Positions 41,190-53,734 of a stretch of DNA of 64,000 nt are shown piece after piece (position 1 is the stretch's first letter; every line of letters begins with the position of its first letter). Under the pieces are notes generated by a model, which searched no databases, was not told where the DNA came from, and saw nothing but the letters and a program-made list of their open reading frames with translations. Origin of the DNA: Acanthosepion esculentum (lineage: Eukaryota > Mollusca > Cephalopoda > Sepiida > Sepiidae); assembly GCA_964036315.1 (NCBI GenBank), contig OZ038510.1, positions 86,605,664 through 86,669,663 on the forward strand, read 5' to 3'. Position numbers and translations under genes: made by a program.

Positions 41190-41720
41190 TTCGTCTCCCG
41201 CTCTGAATATTCGAGAAATATTATTGAGGGAAAAATATGCGTTCCGAAAATGGAGAACGCCTTTGCTCATTATTTGTTCCATATATTCTATCTCCTTTTG
41301 ATTTTAAGTATAAGTGACCTTTTATTTTACGTTTTCTTTAAAGCTTGCTCAAATGTTCCGTCTATGGTATCCTCAGCATCCTTCTGTAGGGCCACATTTC
41401 TGTTGCTTCAAGCATTTTCCTCGTCTGTGAGGAAACTGTCCAGCATTTACTGCTAGACAGGTTTGATATTATATATCAGTACAACACTGTTTTCATTGCT
41501 TCTAACAAAAATATCCTGTTTCTTATTATTTTTCTTAGCTTTTGGAAGGCATCTTTTACTATCCCAGTGCAATTTCGGATTAACGTGACAGATTTTCCGC
41601 CATCTGTAAAACTCTCCCCAGTTATTTAAACTTCTGATATTGCTTGATTTTGACAGCTTGTATCTTGAGATTTTTCGCTTGCTAGCAACCATACATCCTT
41701 TCGTCTTACAATTAATACTT
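41190..41720 (-). pseudogene. LINE fragment, reverse orientation
   Basis: ATGGTATCCTCAGCATCCTT and TGTAGGGCCACATTTCTGTT resemble 25167-25215 in the reverse LINE at 24.7-25.6 kb (minus-strand M-W-F-x-R-K-M-L-R-I-P-W region). The minus frame at 41453-41692 is the decayed continuation. Confidence 0.6.
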
Positions 41721-41834
41721 ACTCCTTTCTTCCCGTTTTCTTTTAATATCTTGTCTAATACCCGCTTTTTTGACGAAATAAAAAATGACCAAACCGGAAA
41801 TGAATGACAAAAACTTTTAATATTTTATATATAT

Positions 41835-41839
41835 ATATT

Positions 41840-41898
<59 letters not shown>
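41835..41898. repeat. (TA)n microsatellite
   Basis: Uninterrupted TA run. Confidence 0.95.
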
Positions 41899-41906
<8 letters not shown>

Positions 41907-41934
41907 CATAAACTTTTGAAAACCCGTAAACGAC

Positions 41935-42240
41935 ATTCAAAATGAGTAAAAAATTTAAACTGCAACTCCAAAAATGTGATTTATGTACTCAAATGCACAA
42001 AATGCAAGAAGTCATATATAGGTATCAGCCAACAACTGAACAACAGGGTCACCCTACACAAAAGCAACATAAAATTACCTGACAACAGAAAATTTTTGTA
42101 TCGCAACACATCTTTAAATGGAGCCAGGGTAAATTTAAAATTATGCCAATATATCAAACAGACAATTATTCTTACCTACAAATACAAGAAAAAAAACTTC
42201 ATAAACAAATTTAAACCGGAACTAAATAGATCATGACCCC
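41935..42240 (+). pseudogene. Penelope-like GIY-YIG nuclease domain
   Basis: The frame 41976-42236 encodes MIYVLKCTKCKKSYIGISQQ (IYVLxCxxC then YIG), LNNRVTLHKSNIKLPD, and ends FINKFKPELN. These are the GIY and YIG motifs, the catalytic R/H region and the conserved F-I-x-x-F-K-P-x-L-N end of Penelope-linked GIY-YIG nucleases. The frame is open to its stop, 86 residues, but the preceding reverse transcriptase is absent, so it cannot act alone as a retroelement. Confidence 0.8.
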
Positions 42241-42339
42241 ACACACAAAAGCACACAACATGCACACATAATGGCCAAGTACAGTGATCAAACCACTCAC
42301 ATACATGCACGCACGCTCACATGCGGGTGTTTGTGGGGC

Positions 42340-42341
<2 letters not shown>

Positions 42342-42411
<70 letters not shown>
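42342..42411. repeat. (TA)n microsatellite
   Basis: TA run that provides the target dinucleotide of the mariner copy. Confidence 0.95.
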
Positions 42412-42412
<1 letters not shown>

Positions 42413-43313
42413 GAAGGTCATTCAATAAATAAGGTGAATTTTTTGGTATAAGGACTTCTAATACAGATAGAAGCTTACACTTTTTTTTATTTATTTTTTT
42501 GTTTTACTTCTTATTCACATGGATTTAATTTCTTTTGCAGATTAAAAAAAAACTTTGAGAGTTTTGGCGATTAACAATGATGGCCAACCAAGAAGCATGC
42601 TCCAAGATTGAACAGCGGTCAGTTATCAAGTTTTGGTTGCTGAAGGGTGCAAACCAGTTGAAATTCATAGGAGAATGTCAACTGTGTATGGTGCCTCATG
42701 TTTCAGACAAAAAATGTCTACAAGTGGGCTAAATTGTTTAAAGAAGGTCGGAGGATGAAGGTCGGATGTTTAAAGAAGGATGAACACAGGCCTGGGAGGC
42801 CTACTGAAATGAGGTCTCCTGAGGTGATCGAATCAGTCAATGACCTCATTCAGTCTGACAGAAGGGTGACAGTGGATGACATTGCAAGGACTTTGAAAGA
42901 CATAAAGAACAAACGCAGGGGTCATCAGTCAGAAGGAGTCATCTTGCATCATGACAACGCAAGGCCTCACACAGCAGCCCAAACAGTGCAGACCATCAAC
43001 AAGCTGGGCTGGGAACTGCTCCCTCATCCCCCTTACAGCCCAGACCTTGCCCCTTCAGACTTTCACCTGTTTGGTCCCTTGAAAGCGTTCACGAGAGGCA
43101 CGAAGTTTAAAAGTGACGATGAAGTCAAAAGTGTTGTAAGCGACTGGCTGAGACATCAGTCCAAAGATTTTTACGCTGAGGGAATACGGAAGCTTGTGCA
43201 CAGATGGGAAAAATGTGTGACAGTGCTGGGAGACTACGTTGAGAAAAAAAGTAAGCTTCTATCTGTATTAGAAGTCCTTATACGGAAAAATTCACCTTAT
43301 TTATTGAATGACC

Positions 43314-43317
<4 letters not shown>
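42412..43317 (+). mobile_element. mariner-like deletion derivative, 906 bp (copy 2)
   Basis: The ends CGAAGGTCATTCAATAAATA and TATTTATTGAATGACCCTCA are inverted repeats with changes at the outermost bases. TA flanks both sides. It has the same internal deletion and the same missing A upstream as copy 1 at 33857-34726, but its 3' coding half is better preserved. Confidence 0.93.
42581..43249 (+). pseudogene. mariner transposase with deleted catalytic core
   Basis: The start ATGGCCAACCAAGAAGCATG (MANQEACSKIEQRSVIKF) is followed by a frameshift. The main frame resumes with VYKWAKLFKEGR and RPGRPTEMRSPEVIES (N-terminal helix-turn-helix region), then TLKDIKNKRRGHQ. It then gives VILHHDNARPHTAAQTV (second catalytic D in HHDNA) and PPYSPDLAPSDFHLFGPLK (third catalytic D), running to WEKCVTVLGDYVE. 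Spacing D-34-D is typical of mariner. The segment carrying the first catalytic D is missing, and a 24-base insertion lies near 42755. Inactive, but it is open for more than 200 codons. Confidence 0.9.

Positions 43318-43361
<44 letters not shown>
43318..43361. repeat. (TA)n microsatellite
   Basis: TA run on the right flank of the mariner copy. Confidence 0.95.
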
Positions 43362-43363
<2 letters not shown>

Positions 43364-43414
43364 CAAAAGCAGGGGATTACTCACGGGCACGCGCGCAAAC
43401 CCCACACAACTTAG

Positions 43415-43590
43415 GAAGTATGTGTATATGTATGTACGTATATATGTATTTATGTATGTATGTATGTGTGTGTGTATACTGATTCCTTGTAACTTGAGAA
43501 GTATATGTATATGTATGTATGTATATGTGTGTGTGTGTTTGTGTGTGTATATGTGTTTGTGTATATGTGTGTATGTGTACAAATGTGTTT
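43415..43590. repeat. (GTAT)n/(GT)n compound microsatellite, duplicated block
   Basis: Two GTAT-rich blocks are separated by GATTCCTTGTAACTTGAGAAG, and a third related block starts near 43585 (TAATTCCTCGTAATAAGAC). Confidence 0.9.
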
Positions 43591-43659
43591 ACTAATTCCT
43601 CGTAATAAGACAGTGTGTATGTATGGAAAGGGAATATACGTATATACATGCATGCTGAT

Positions 43660-43935
43660 AAAAACACATCCTTGTAGTTGCCACGAAAATATTTGTAGAA
43701 CAGCCAGAGGGAAGCCACATCACGTCTGTAAGAAAGTGACTCGGTATGAGATGCCAGCTCAGGGTTGATAGTATTGCAGATCCTTCTCTGGATTTTTTCA
43801 AGAATCTCGAGATGCACAACAAGAGCACCAGATTAGATATGGCAACAGTATTCAATGCACCGACAAATGGTAGATTTATAAATATGCAAGATGCATTCAG
43901 ACGAAAACAAAACAACCTTCCTCGCAGTTAACTGA
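43660..43935 (-). pseudogene. LINE ORF2 C-terminal fragment
   Basis: On the minus strand: LEKIQRRICNTINPELASHT, then SLSYRRDVASLWLFYKYFRG, a typical post-RT region of the LINE at 8.6-11.8 kb. Upstream of it the frame shifts. A second minus frame (43592-43915) contains LNASCIFINLPFVGALNTVA. Confidence 0.75.
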
Positions 43936-44059
43936 GGTCAAGAAGTTGTCTACAGTTGCTCTCTTGGAGTTCTCCTGGGCATCAGTCACCCAGATGGTAA
44001 GCAGCAAAGGTTATTCTGAATTCTAAAAATAGCGTAAATCAACCATTACTTGCAAAATA

Positions 44060-44350
44060 AAAAAATCGTCCTGGGAACTACCTCTTAATTGCTGTTGTTC
44101 CAGGTCCATTCTGACCTGGGGTAGTAGCACCTGTTAGAGTCCAAGCTATGGGAAAATAATGAAACCCCAAACTTGGGTCAAAAAATTATAAAAGTATTAA
44201 AATACATTTTCGTAGTAATAATACCAGCAATACATTTTCATAATAAAAAAAATACCAGCAGTACATTTTCATAGTAAAAAATTACCAGCACTACATTATT
44301 GGAAAAGGAAGAGAAAAATTACCAGTAATACATTTTTAGAAAAAAATGAC
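44060..44350 (+). mobile_element. family E repeat, copy 2
   Basis: ACCTCTTAATTGCTGTTGTT, CCAGGTCCATTCTGACCTGG and GTAGTAGCACCTGTTAG match 35728-35850. Four or so (TACCAGCAATACATTTTC) units follow. Confidence 0.7.
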
Positions 44351-44630
44351 CAAAGCTCCCAAGAAAATTAAATTTTGGTATTAAATAACTTATAAGGAAT
44401 TGATGTACCATTAAACAAATCAAACCAAAATAAGAACAGGGTTTAAGAATAGGATAAGATGGTGTGACAAAATGATGAATAAAAGGGTGTTTCATTAAGG
44501 CGGATCAAAGTCAGCAGTAAATAAATCAGTGTTATTTGTGAAAATTTATTTATTTATTTCTCTATTGAATCAGGTTATTTAAGTCATGGCAATTATGTGT
44601 GAAAAATAATATCGCCCAAATAAATGTCCG
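44351..44630. other. unassigned AT-rich sequence
   Basis: No recognised feature. Confidence 0.4.
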
Positions 44631-44900
44631 CTCTACCACTCCGTCCCTTCAGCGCCTCAACCTCCGGCGTCTTCCTCTTTGGGTTGAGGCGCCCACTCGG
44701 TCAGAACCGAACTCAGGGGTAGCTGGCCGCACGCTCCCTGAGTACCCGTAGATTGTTCGACCGGTCACTGGCCAAATTCCGCCTGCTGCCACTTTGTGTT
44801 AAATTTTAGATCCAGTAGGCGCGGGGTATTGCCCATACGCTCACGGTCGATTAGGGATGTAGGCACGGCTGTGAGGGTGGGCGGCAGGAAAATTAGAATG
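44631..44900. other. GC-rich stretch, unassigned
   Basis: GGTTGAGGCGCCCACTCGG and TAGCTGGCCGCACGCTCC stand out against the AT-rich background. A possible relative is at 37400-37440. There is an internal inverted pair: AGCGCCTCAACCTCC against GGGTTGAGGCGCC. Confidence 0.4.
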
Positions 44901-46555
44901 TGGTGAGAAAAAAAGAAAAAATATCTGCAGAAGCCGAACAACAATGAGTAAAATCTTGATGTATTTTATATAAGGAAACAACAACAGTAGAAAAGATTAC
45001 AGAAAGGATAGAAAAGCAATTAACATAAGAAAAGAGGACTACTCCTCTACCAATTTTCCAATAGAGAGATGTGTGTGTGATTAACTCGTTCCAATCGACT
45101 TGGGAGGATGTGTGGCTCGTAATTCCAGCCCTACGTGGAAGTGTAGCTTTTTAGTTTGTTGTCGTAAGTGACAAACGTTATGTTTCAGCGGTTTTTCAAT
45201 GCGACTGCTACAACGACGATGATATTTCTTGACGTCCTCTTCTCCGACTCGTCACTGGACCGACTCACTGCGACGACAGTCTCTCTACCCCGACTCTGCT
45301 TCACCGACGTAACACCCAACGTAACTCTCCAACTCAGCATAACTCGCGTTTATATAGCAACCGAAGGTTATAAGCCAGGTTATTCATGCGCTTAACACGA
45401 GTGTCGCCATAATCACGTGTATTTGCAAAGTTTCTGTTGCTTACTCAGATCTATTTCAAATCTCTTAGTGTATAAAATTAATTCGTTCATTCAAATTGTC
45501 TTTTCGATGACCAAATTCAGCGGAAACAACTTATGTTTAGATTAGATTTCGCTAGCGGAAAACATACACTGATCTTACCCCCTCGGTCCAATTTACTTCA
45601 ATAAGTTTTTATCAAAAATATTATTTTCGTCTATTTTTTTTTAATGACCCAAATTAAACATCGCCTCCTGCCCTTTGCATTTGTTTATAAACAAGTCTTC
45701 GCCAACCCGATTTGAAATTCACTCTTTACCCATCAGCCGTCTTAGGTTTCATATATCATTGTTCTAGATTATTTCCTATTAATAGCGCTGACACAGTTTG
45801 TAACTTCACGGAAGATCGTGTTTTCCATTTTCAATCAATAAACGTTATATTTGCGTGTGTGCATTCATGTAGATGTGTGCGTCAACCTCTCTCTGTTACA
45901 CGCCAAATCTGAAAGAAAAAAAATCATTAGACGCTTAAACTTAATTCACATTTAAAATCTATCAATGTTATGTTTATTTGTGGCCCGATTTACGGAGACT
46001 CTAATACGACGCAAGCTGTTTTTTTTTTTGCTTTTTTTTTAGCTACTGACATTTCAAACACACATTTAATCGATATCCGTGTTTGAAATAGACGCCACAT
46101 TTTTGTCTTTGTCTATTTCAAACATTCTATATTAATTCTACTGGTGTGCACACCTGAGAGAGCAATAAAGTAAATGCGCTCACCGACGTCCCTCTATGTA
46201 GGAGAAACCCCCGTTTAATCAAGCGTACTTTAAACCGGTCAGCAACGGAAGGCGTCGCAAACTGGCAACGTTCTATTTAGCCGTTTAAGGAATACACATT
46301 AACTAGTTTAGATTTCATCGAAAGCCTATATCTACACGATTTGATGTACAAACAGTAAACAAAGCAATGTCTTTGAAATAGACATGTTGTGTTTCATGAC
46401 AACAGTGAAAATAATCCATGTAAAATATATCAAAAATAAATAAAGATTCCTATCATTATTAATTGTGATAAAAAGCAACAATATTAATATGGAGTAAAAC
46501 TAGAAATAAGAATATTAATAGTGTAAATGCTTCAAATAAAAATATATAAAAAGGG
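44901..46555. other. unassigned; GC-richer block at 45070-45400
   Basis: The block 45165-45395 is open on plus for 75 codons and has many CGAC motifs. It looks like a promoter-type or LTR-type stretch, but there are no paired ends or frames to support that. The rest is featureless. Confidence 0.35.
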
Positions 46556-46868
46556 ACTTATGAGACTATTTACATTATTAGGACTATTGTCCTCACCTTT
46601 GTCGCCATATTTATTACAACGTTTCGGCCATTCAATATCTGTCTATATTTCTGAGATGAGGCCGAAACGTTGTGATCATATGGCAACAAAGATGAGGACA
46701 ATAGTCCGAATAATGTAAATAGTGTACATAATACCTCATGTCAGAAATATAGACAGATAATGAAAGGCCGAAACGTTGTGATAAATATGGCAACAAAGAT
46801 GAGGACAATAGTCTGAATAATGTAAATAGTGTACATAATACCTCATCTCAGAAATATAGCCAGACAGT
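46556..46868. mobile_element. family A repeat, rearranged (inverted plus tandem pieces)
   Basis: A reverse piece (GACTATTTACATTATTAGGA...ACAACGTTTCGGCC) is followed by two forward tandem pieces, each running GGCCGAAACGTTGTGAT to CCTCATCTCAGAAATATAG. The CTGAAGAAGGCC half is lost in all three. Confidence 0.8.
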
Positions 46869-47640
46869 AACTAATGACACTTATTACTATTAATTGTGAT
46901 AAAAAGCAACAATAAGAAGATGGAGGAAAACTAGCAATAATGAAAATGTTTCATGTCCAAAATGAAAATAATTTTTATAGCTCTTACAAAATCTATTTCT
47001 TTTTGAATTTTATCTATTTTCAATATTTATTTTTACTATTGTTTATTTATTCATATCTATTTTCTGAAACCGTATTTTACACAATGCTCATGTTTACCGA
47101 CTTCTAAAAAGTAAATTTGAGTAAGAGACTGGTGTCTTATCTTCTCGCAAATACTAGCATTTACTGACTAATAATTGATACTGTGTCCAGATGAATTCTG
47201 ACACTGAAAAAAAAAAATAAATGAAACAACAGGACTGCTTTGTTTTGTTTAGTTTTTGTTTTTTGTTTTTTTCACTTAAACTCGTATAAAGGTCACTATA
47301 AAGACATAAATATGTTGGGTCTCGATTAATTTTACAAATATCCCGACAATATATTTATTGTTCGATCCTGCACAGGTGATCTGTTATGGAAATAATGTTT
47401 CTTGTGTCGAGCCAAGTCTTTTTGCCCGATCAAATTAATCGGCCGCCGCAGACTCATATTACGAAAAGCAAAATTACAATTATCAGGATTTCTGATTGTC
47501 TTCTTAAACAAAACCTAATACAACTTTGCCAGTGTTTGATTTAAATGAATTAAACAGATCTCTGAAATTTTATATTCTATCTCACTGCTCACTCGACTGA
47601 AGATCCGATATAAATACACCGACTGATTCGCAACGGCTAC
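46869..47640. other. unassigned AT-rich sequence
   Basis: No recognised feature. Confidence 0.4.
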
Positions 47641-47740
47641 GTGCCTCCCTACTGGGCGGATACGGGTTAGGGTTAGTGGATCAGACATTATATTACAATA
47701 GCGAGCCGAGTTCGAATTCACTCAAATACGCTTCTCCCAG
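47641..47740 (+). mobile_element. tRNA-like B-box fragment
   Basis: GCGAGCCGAGTTCGAATTCAC (about 47700-47720) matches the B-box region of the 5S/tRNA SINE body. The A-box part is poorly kept (TTAGTGGATCAGACAT) and there is no body or tail. Confidence 0.4.
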
Positions 47741-47948
47741 CTAGACTTGCCAAGAAATAAAAATAGTAAACAATGCATGAAGGAAAAACTGTAAATTAGG
47801 GAATTTATTAACGGGGATAAACTAAGAAACAATAGAATTTAAAATTAATTCGAACTGATGGCGGGAAAAGAAAAATAGATCATGGGTACGCTATTAGTAA
47901 ACGGTTACATATTTTGAAACAGCGCTATTTGTGAATAAATAAAACAAA

Positions 47949-48056
<108 letters not shown>

Positions 48057-48132
48057 TATTAAGAAACAAACAACTTTTTAAGGGTTCGTGGGATTATAAT
48101 TTATTTCCTTAGTAATTTTTTTTTATTTTCTT

Positions 48133-48135
<3 letters not shown>

Positions 48136-48203
<68 letters not shown>
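48136..48203. repeat. (TA)n microsatellite
   Basis: Uninterrupted TA run, adjoining family C. Confidence 0.95.
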
Positions 48204-48205
<2 letters not shown>

Positions 48206-48745
48206 ATATTTTTATGTTTATACATTCTTTTTTTTATATAGGCACAAATATTTAAGTAAATGCTCTGTTTATAATAAACAGTATTAACAATATTTACCGG
48301 CCTGCGTTCGATTACCAAGGTCGATTTTACCGTTTTTAAACATAAAAATGTCTTAAAATAATTCTAGGACTTTGTCCATTTCATAATGTGTGACGTCATT
48401 TGTTTACATTTGCTTACGCATCGAGCAGATATGAATGTACCTGAGAAAATCATGGAAAATTGTAGTTTAAAAACTGTGAAATCGACCTTGCTAACCGAAC
48501 GTTCGTCTGTGGCGAAATCGGTAAAAGTACATTAGGCTAAATGATGGTTCCGTATAGGATACAGGTTCGATCCCTGTCGGAGGACAAAATTTTTCCATGA
48601 AAATTTCTCGGACATTCAGGCCGGTAAATGTTGTTTAATACTGTTTATTATAAACAGAGCATTTACTTAAATATTTGTATCTATAAAAAAAAAGAATGTA
48701 TAAACATAAAAATGTCTTAAAATAATTGTCGGACTTTGTCCATTT
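48204..48745 (+). mobile_element. family C SINE copy with inverted end duplicate
   Basis: A full forward copy from about 48335 to 48720 is preceded by an inverted copy of its own 3' end (48207-48303), so the outer 95 bases form an inverted repeat (GTTTATACATTCTTTTTTTT against AAAAAAAGAATGTATAAAC). The tRNA-like core is at 48503-48584. Confidence 0.8.
48503..48584 (+). tRNA. tRNA-like SINE head, class II shape
   Basis: Acceptor TCGTCTG/CGGAGGA pairs at six of seven positions. T arm ACAGG-TTCGATC-CCTGT. Anticodon arm CATTA-GGCTAAA-TGATG. Same 82-nt length as the copy at 38186-38267. Position 33 is G. Confidence 0.55.
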
Positions 48746-48874
48746 CATTATATATATATATATATTAATTCTAATGTTATTTTAGTGTATACTCGTATTT
48801 GAGTAGACGCCTCGTTTATTAAACAGTGTCTATTATGATTACCGACCTGCGCACGCAAGATTAATTAATAAAGA

Positions 48875-49020
48875 AAATGTGTCCCCCAGAAGGGTTCGAA
48901 TTTACGCTCTCCGGCGTTCTGATTTGTAGGATAAACGACCGTATGATCCTGTTTGCTTTAGATCGCTAGGTCTAAGTTACTGTCCTAGCCCAGTAAGGTT
49001 CCATTTACGCTTTGAACGGA
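48875..49020 (-). mobile_element. tRNA-like repeat fragment
   Basis: On the minus strand GGAGAGCGTAAATTCGAACCC followed by TTCTGGGGGACA resembles the T arm and acceptor of a tRNA-like head. Structure around it is unclear. Confidence 0.4.
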
Positions 49021-49284
49021 TACATAATCCGTCGCCCAGATTTTCTAGTAAGCCAATATCTGTACAGTTTCACATTCAAAACGTAAACAAAGCTCTCTTT
49101 TAAGAATCAATGGATTTATTTTTAATCTGCTATTTTTGTTAGTTGAAGCGTTATTTTGAGTGGATACCCGATGGTACATTTAGTTTATTAAGTTTTCTAG
49201 AATGCGTAGGACAGTGAAATATCATCACCATCATCATCATGTTTCGATTTGAAGTCATGAACTAACAAATTCTCTCATCTTCAG

Positions 49285-49690
49285 TGACATTGTAAACTGA
49301 TTCGACAATATTTTGCCAGCCTTCTCTGTCCTCTGCGAATTCGTTGCAGATTTTCCCTGATTGTAAACTTCTCCAGAGGAAAATTGGGATATTTCTGCTT
49401 TGTTCTTTCAATGTTTCGGCTCAGCGTTGTGACTATGGTGGTTCTTGGATGACCTATGAACTTTTTGAAGTCAGTCTATTCAAAGTAAAACTCCGTAGCT
49501 TTGTTAGCTGGACATTCTGGATTTATTCGCAAAATATGTCCAAGAAAATTCCATCGTGCTTTCAAAATGAACAAAAACAAATTACATTCTTGACATCTGA
49601 CCGAATATTGTCTTTCTTTATATGCAACGTTTTCAATAAATAGTTTTGCTGTTACGCAGTAAAAGAAGCAGCCATTACCTATTCCGCCAC
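49285..49690 (-). pseudogene. RTE-type LINE C-terminal fragment
   Basis: Minus-strand translation: RWNFLGHILRINPECPANKA, then ATEFYFE, then (after a stop) TDFKKFIGHPRTTIVTTLSR. The G-H-I-L-R-M-x-P-x-x-P-A-N-x-A and G-R-P-R-T-T-I-V-T-T-L patterns belong to the C-terminus of a class of RTE-like LINE proteins. One in-frame stop separates the parts. Confidence 0.7.
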
Positions 49691-49699
49691 GTGATATAA

Positions 49700-52600
49700 A
49701 CACTATTTAAAATAAATATTTAAAACCTTTTAAACTATTTAAAAACACACTATTTAAAAGATGTTAAACTATTTAAAATCAAACTATTTAAAACATGTTA
49801 AACTATTTAAAAACACTCTATTTAAAACAAGTTAAACTACTTAAAAACACAATATTGAAAAGATGTTAAACTATTAAAAAACACAATATTTAAAACATTT
49901 TAAACTATTTAAAAACACACTATTTAAAAGATGTTAAACTATTTAAATTCAAACTATTTAAATAATTTTAAACTATTTAAAAACACACTATTTAAAAGAT
50001 GTTAAACTATGTAAAACAGACTATTTAAAACATTTTAAACTATTTAAAAACACACTATTTAAAACATGTTAAACTATTTAAAATCAATCTATTTAAAATA
50101 TTTTAAACTATTTAAAAAACACTATTTAAAAGATATTAAACTATTTAAAAACAGACTATTTAAAACATTTTAAACTATTTAAAAACACACTATTTAAAAC
50201 ATTGTAAACTATTTAAAAACACATTATTTAAAACATTTTAAACTATTTAAAAACACTCTATTTAAAACATCTTAAACTATTCAAAAACAGACTATTTAAA
50301 AGATGTTAAACTATTTAAAATCAAACTATTTAAAACATGTTAAACTATTTAAAAACACACTTTTTAAAACATTTTAAACTATTTAAAAACACACTATTTA
50401 AAACATTTTAAACTATTCAAAAACACACTATTTAAAACATTTTAAACTACTAAAAACAGACTATTTAAAAGATGTTAAACCATTTAAAATCAAACTATTT
50501 AAAACATGTTAAACAATTTAAAAACACACTATTTAAAACATTTTAAACTATTTAAAAACACATTATTTAAAACATTTTAAACTATTGAAAAACACATTAT
50601 TTAAAACATTTTAAACTATTGAAAAACAATAGTTTAACATCTTTTAAATAGCGTGTTTTAAATAGTTTAAAATGTTTTAAATAGTTTGATTTTAAATAGT
50701 TTAACATCTGTTAAATAATCTGTTTTTGAATAGTTTAAAATGTTTTAAATAGTCTGTTTTTGAATAGTTTAAAATGTTTTAAATAGTGTGTTTTTAAATA
50801 GTTTAAAATGTTTTAAATAGTGTGTTTTTCAGTAGTTTAACATCTTTAACATCTTTAACATCATTTAAAACATTTTAAACTATTAAAAACACACTATTTA
50901 AAAGATGTTAAACTATTTAAAATCAAACTATTTAAAACATGTTAAAATGTTTAAAATCACACTATTTAAAAGATGTTAAACTACTGAAAAACACACTATT
51001 TAAAACATTTTAAACTATTTAAAAACACACTATTTAAAACACTTTAAACTATTCAAAAACAGACTATTTAAAACATTTTAAACTATTCAAAAACAGACTA
51101 TTTAACAGATGTTAAACTATTTAAAATCAAACTATTTAAAACATTTTAAACTATTTAAAACACGCTATTTAAAAGATGTTAAACTATTTAAAAACACACT
51201 ATTTAAAACATTTTAAACTATTTAAATATCAAACTATTTAAAACATTTTAAAATATTCAAAAACACAATATTTAAAATATTTTAAACTATTTAAAAACAC
51301 ACTAATTAAAAGATGTTAAACTATTTAAAATCAAACTATTTGAAACATTTTAAACTATTGAAAAACACACTATTTAAAACATTTTAAACTATTAAAAAAC
51401 AGACTATTTAAAAGATGTTAAACTATTTAAAATCAAACTATTTAAAACATGTTAAAATGTTTAAAATCACACTATTTAAAAGATGTTTAAATATTTAAAA
51501 TCAAACTATTTAAAACATTTTAAACTATTTAAAAACACACTATTTAAAACATTTTAAACTATTCAAAAACAGACTATTTAACAGATGTTAAACTATTTAA
51601 GAACACACTATTTAAAAGATGTTAAACTATTTAAAAACACTCTATTTAAAACATTTTAAACTATTTAAAAACACACTATTTAAAACATTTTAAACTATTG
51701 AAAGACACACTATTTAAAACATTTTAAACTATTAAAAAACAGACTATTTAAAAGATGTTAAACTATTTAAAATCAAACTATTTAAAACATATTAAAATGT
51801 TTAAAATCACACTATTTAAAAGATGTTAAACTATTTAAAAACACACTATTTAAAACATTTTAAACTATTTAAAAACACAGTATTTAAAACATTTTAAACT
51901 ATTCAAAAACAGACTATTTAACAGATGTTAAACTATTTAAAATCAAACTATTTAAAACATTTTAAACTTTTTAAAAACACAAAATTTAAAAGATGTTAAA
52001 CTATTTAAAAACACACTATTGAAAACATTTTAAACTATTTAAAACACGCTATTTAAAAGATGTTAAACTATTTAAAAACACACTATTTAAAACATTTTAA
52101 ACTATTCAAAAACAGACTATTTAAAAGATGTTAAACTATTTAAAATAAAACTATTTAAAACATGTTAAACTACTTAAAAACACAATATTGAAAAGATGTT
52201 AAACATTTTATACTACTTAAAAACACACTATTTAAAAGATGTTAAACTATGTAAAAACAGACTATTTAAAACATTTTAAACTATTTAAAAAACACTATTT
52301 AAAAGATGTTAAACTATTTAAAATCAATCTATTTAAAGCATTTTAAACTATTTAAAAAAAAACTATTTAAAAGATATTAAACTATTTAAAAACAGACTAT
52401 TTAAAACATTTAAACTATTTAAAAACACACCATTTAAAAGATGTTAAACTATTTAAATTCAAACTATTTAAAACATGTTAAACTATTTAAAAACACTCTA
52501 TTTAAAACATTTTAAACTACTTAAAAACACACTATTTAAAACATTTTAAACTATTTAAAAATACACTATTTAAAACATTTTAAACTATTTAAAAACACAC

Positions 52601-53580
52601 TATTTAAAAGATGTTAAAATATTTAAAATCAAACTATTTAAAACATTTTAAACTATTTGAAAACACACTATTTAAAAGATGTTAAACTATTTAAAAATAC
52701 ACTATTTAAAACATTTTAAACTATTTAAAAACACACTATTTAAAACATTTTAAACTATTCAAAACAGACTATTTAACAGATGTTAAACTATTTAAAATCA
52801 AACTATTTAAAACATTTTAAACTTTTTAAAAACAGACTATTTAAAAGATTTTAAACTATTAAAAAACAGACTATTTAAAAGATGTTAAACTATTTAAAAA
52901 CAGACTATTGAAAACATTTTAAACTATTTAAAACACACTATTTAAAAGATGTTAAACTATTTAAAACATTTTAAACTATTTAAAAGACACTATTTAAAAG
53001 CTGTTAAACTATTTATAAACACATTATTTAAACACGTTAAACTATTTAAAAACACTCTATTTAAAAGATGTTATACTATTTAAAAACAGACTATTGAAAA
53101 CATTTAAAACTATTTAAAAACACACTATTTAAAAGATGTTAAACTATTTAAAAACACACTATTTAAAAGATGTTAAACTATTTAAAACATACTATTTAAA
53201 AAATGTTAAACTATTTAAAACACACTATTTAAAACATTTTAAACTATTTAAATCCAAACTATTTAAAACATTTTAAACTATTTAAAAACACACTATTTAA
53301 AACATGTTAAACTATTTAAAAACAGACTATTTAAAACATTTTAAACTATTTAAAAACACACTATTTAAAAGATGTTAAACTATTTAAAAACATACTATTT
53401 AAAATATGTTAAACTATTTAAAAACACACTATTTAAAACATGTTAAACTATGTAAAACACACTATTTAACACATTTTAAACTATTTAAAAAAAACACTAT
53501 TTAAAAGATGTTAAACTATTTAAAAACACACTATTTAAAACATTTTATTAATATTATAATACACTATTTAAAACATGGGG
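49700..53580. repeat. AT-rich satellite, about 33-bp unit, 3.9 kb
   Basis: Units of the form CACACTATTTAAAACATTTT and AAACTATTTAAAAA, with variants CATGTT/GATGTT, CAAACT/CAGACT. Roughly 115 units by length. Neighbouring unit types alternate in short runs, suggesting unequal exchange. An inverted block sits at 50625-50862. Confidence 0.95.
50625..50862. repeat. inverted block inside the satellite
   Basis: Here the units read AATAGTTTAACATCTTTTAAATAG and GTTTAAAATGTTTTAAATAG, the reverse complement of the units on both sides. The left junction is the perfect palindrome-like ATTGAAAAACAATAG. The right junction passes through a short TTTAACATC repeat. Confidence 0.9.
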
Positions 53581-53734
53581 TGTCTTCTCAAATACAACCC
53601 CCCAATAAAGTAACGTTTGAAGTAATGAAAATTTCAAATTAAAAATAAATCCTTTAATTATTCGTTCTACTGCTCATGTCTCGGGATACGTACGAGCAAT
53701 GGAATGAGAACACTCTATCCCCAGATATTAAATA

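Noticed and set aside
47660..47680. GGGTTAGGGTTAG as a telomere-like repeat
   Set aside because: Only two units are present, inside a tRNA-like fragment. Too short to indicate telomeric sequence.
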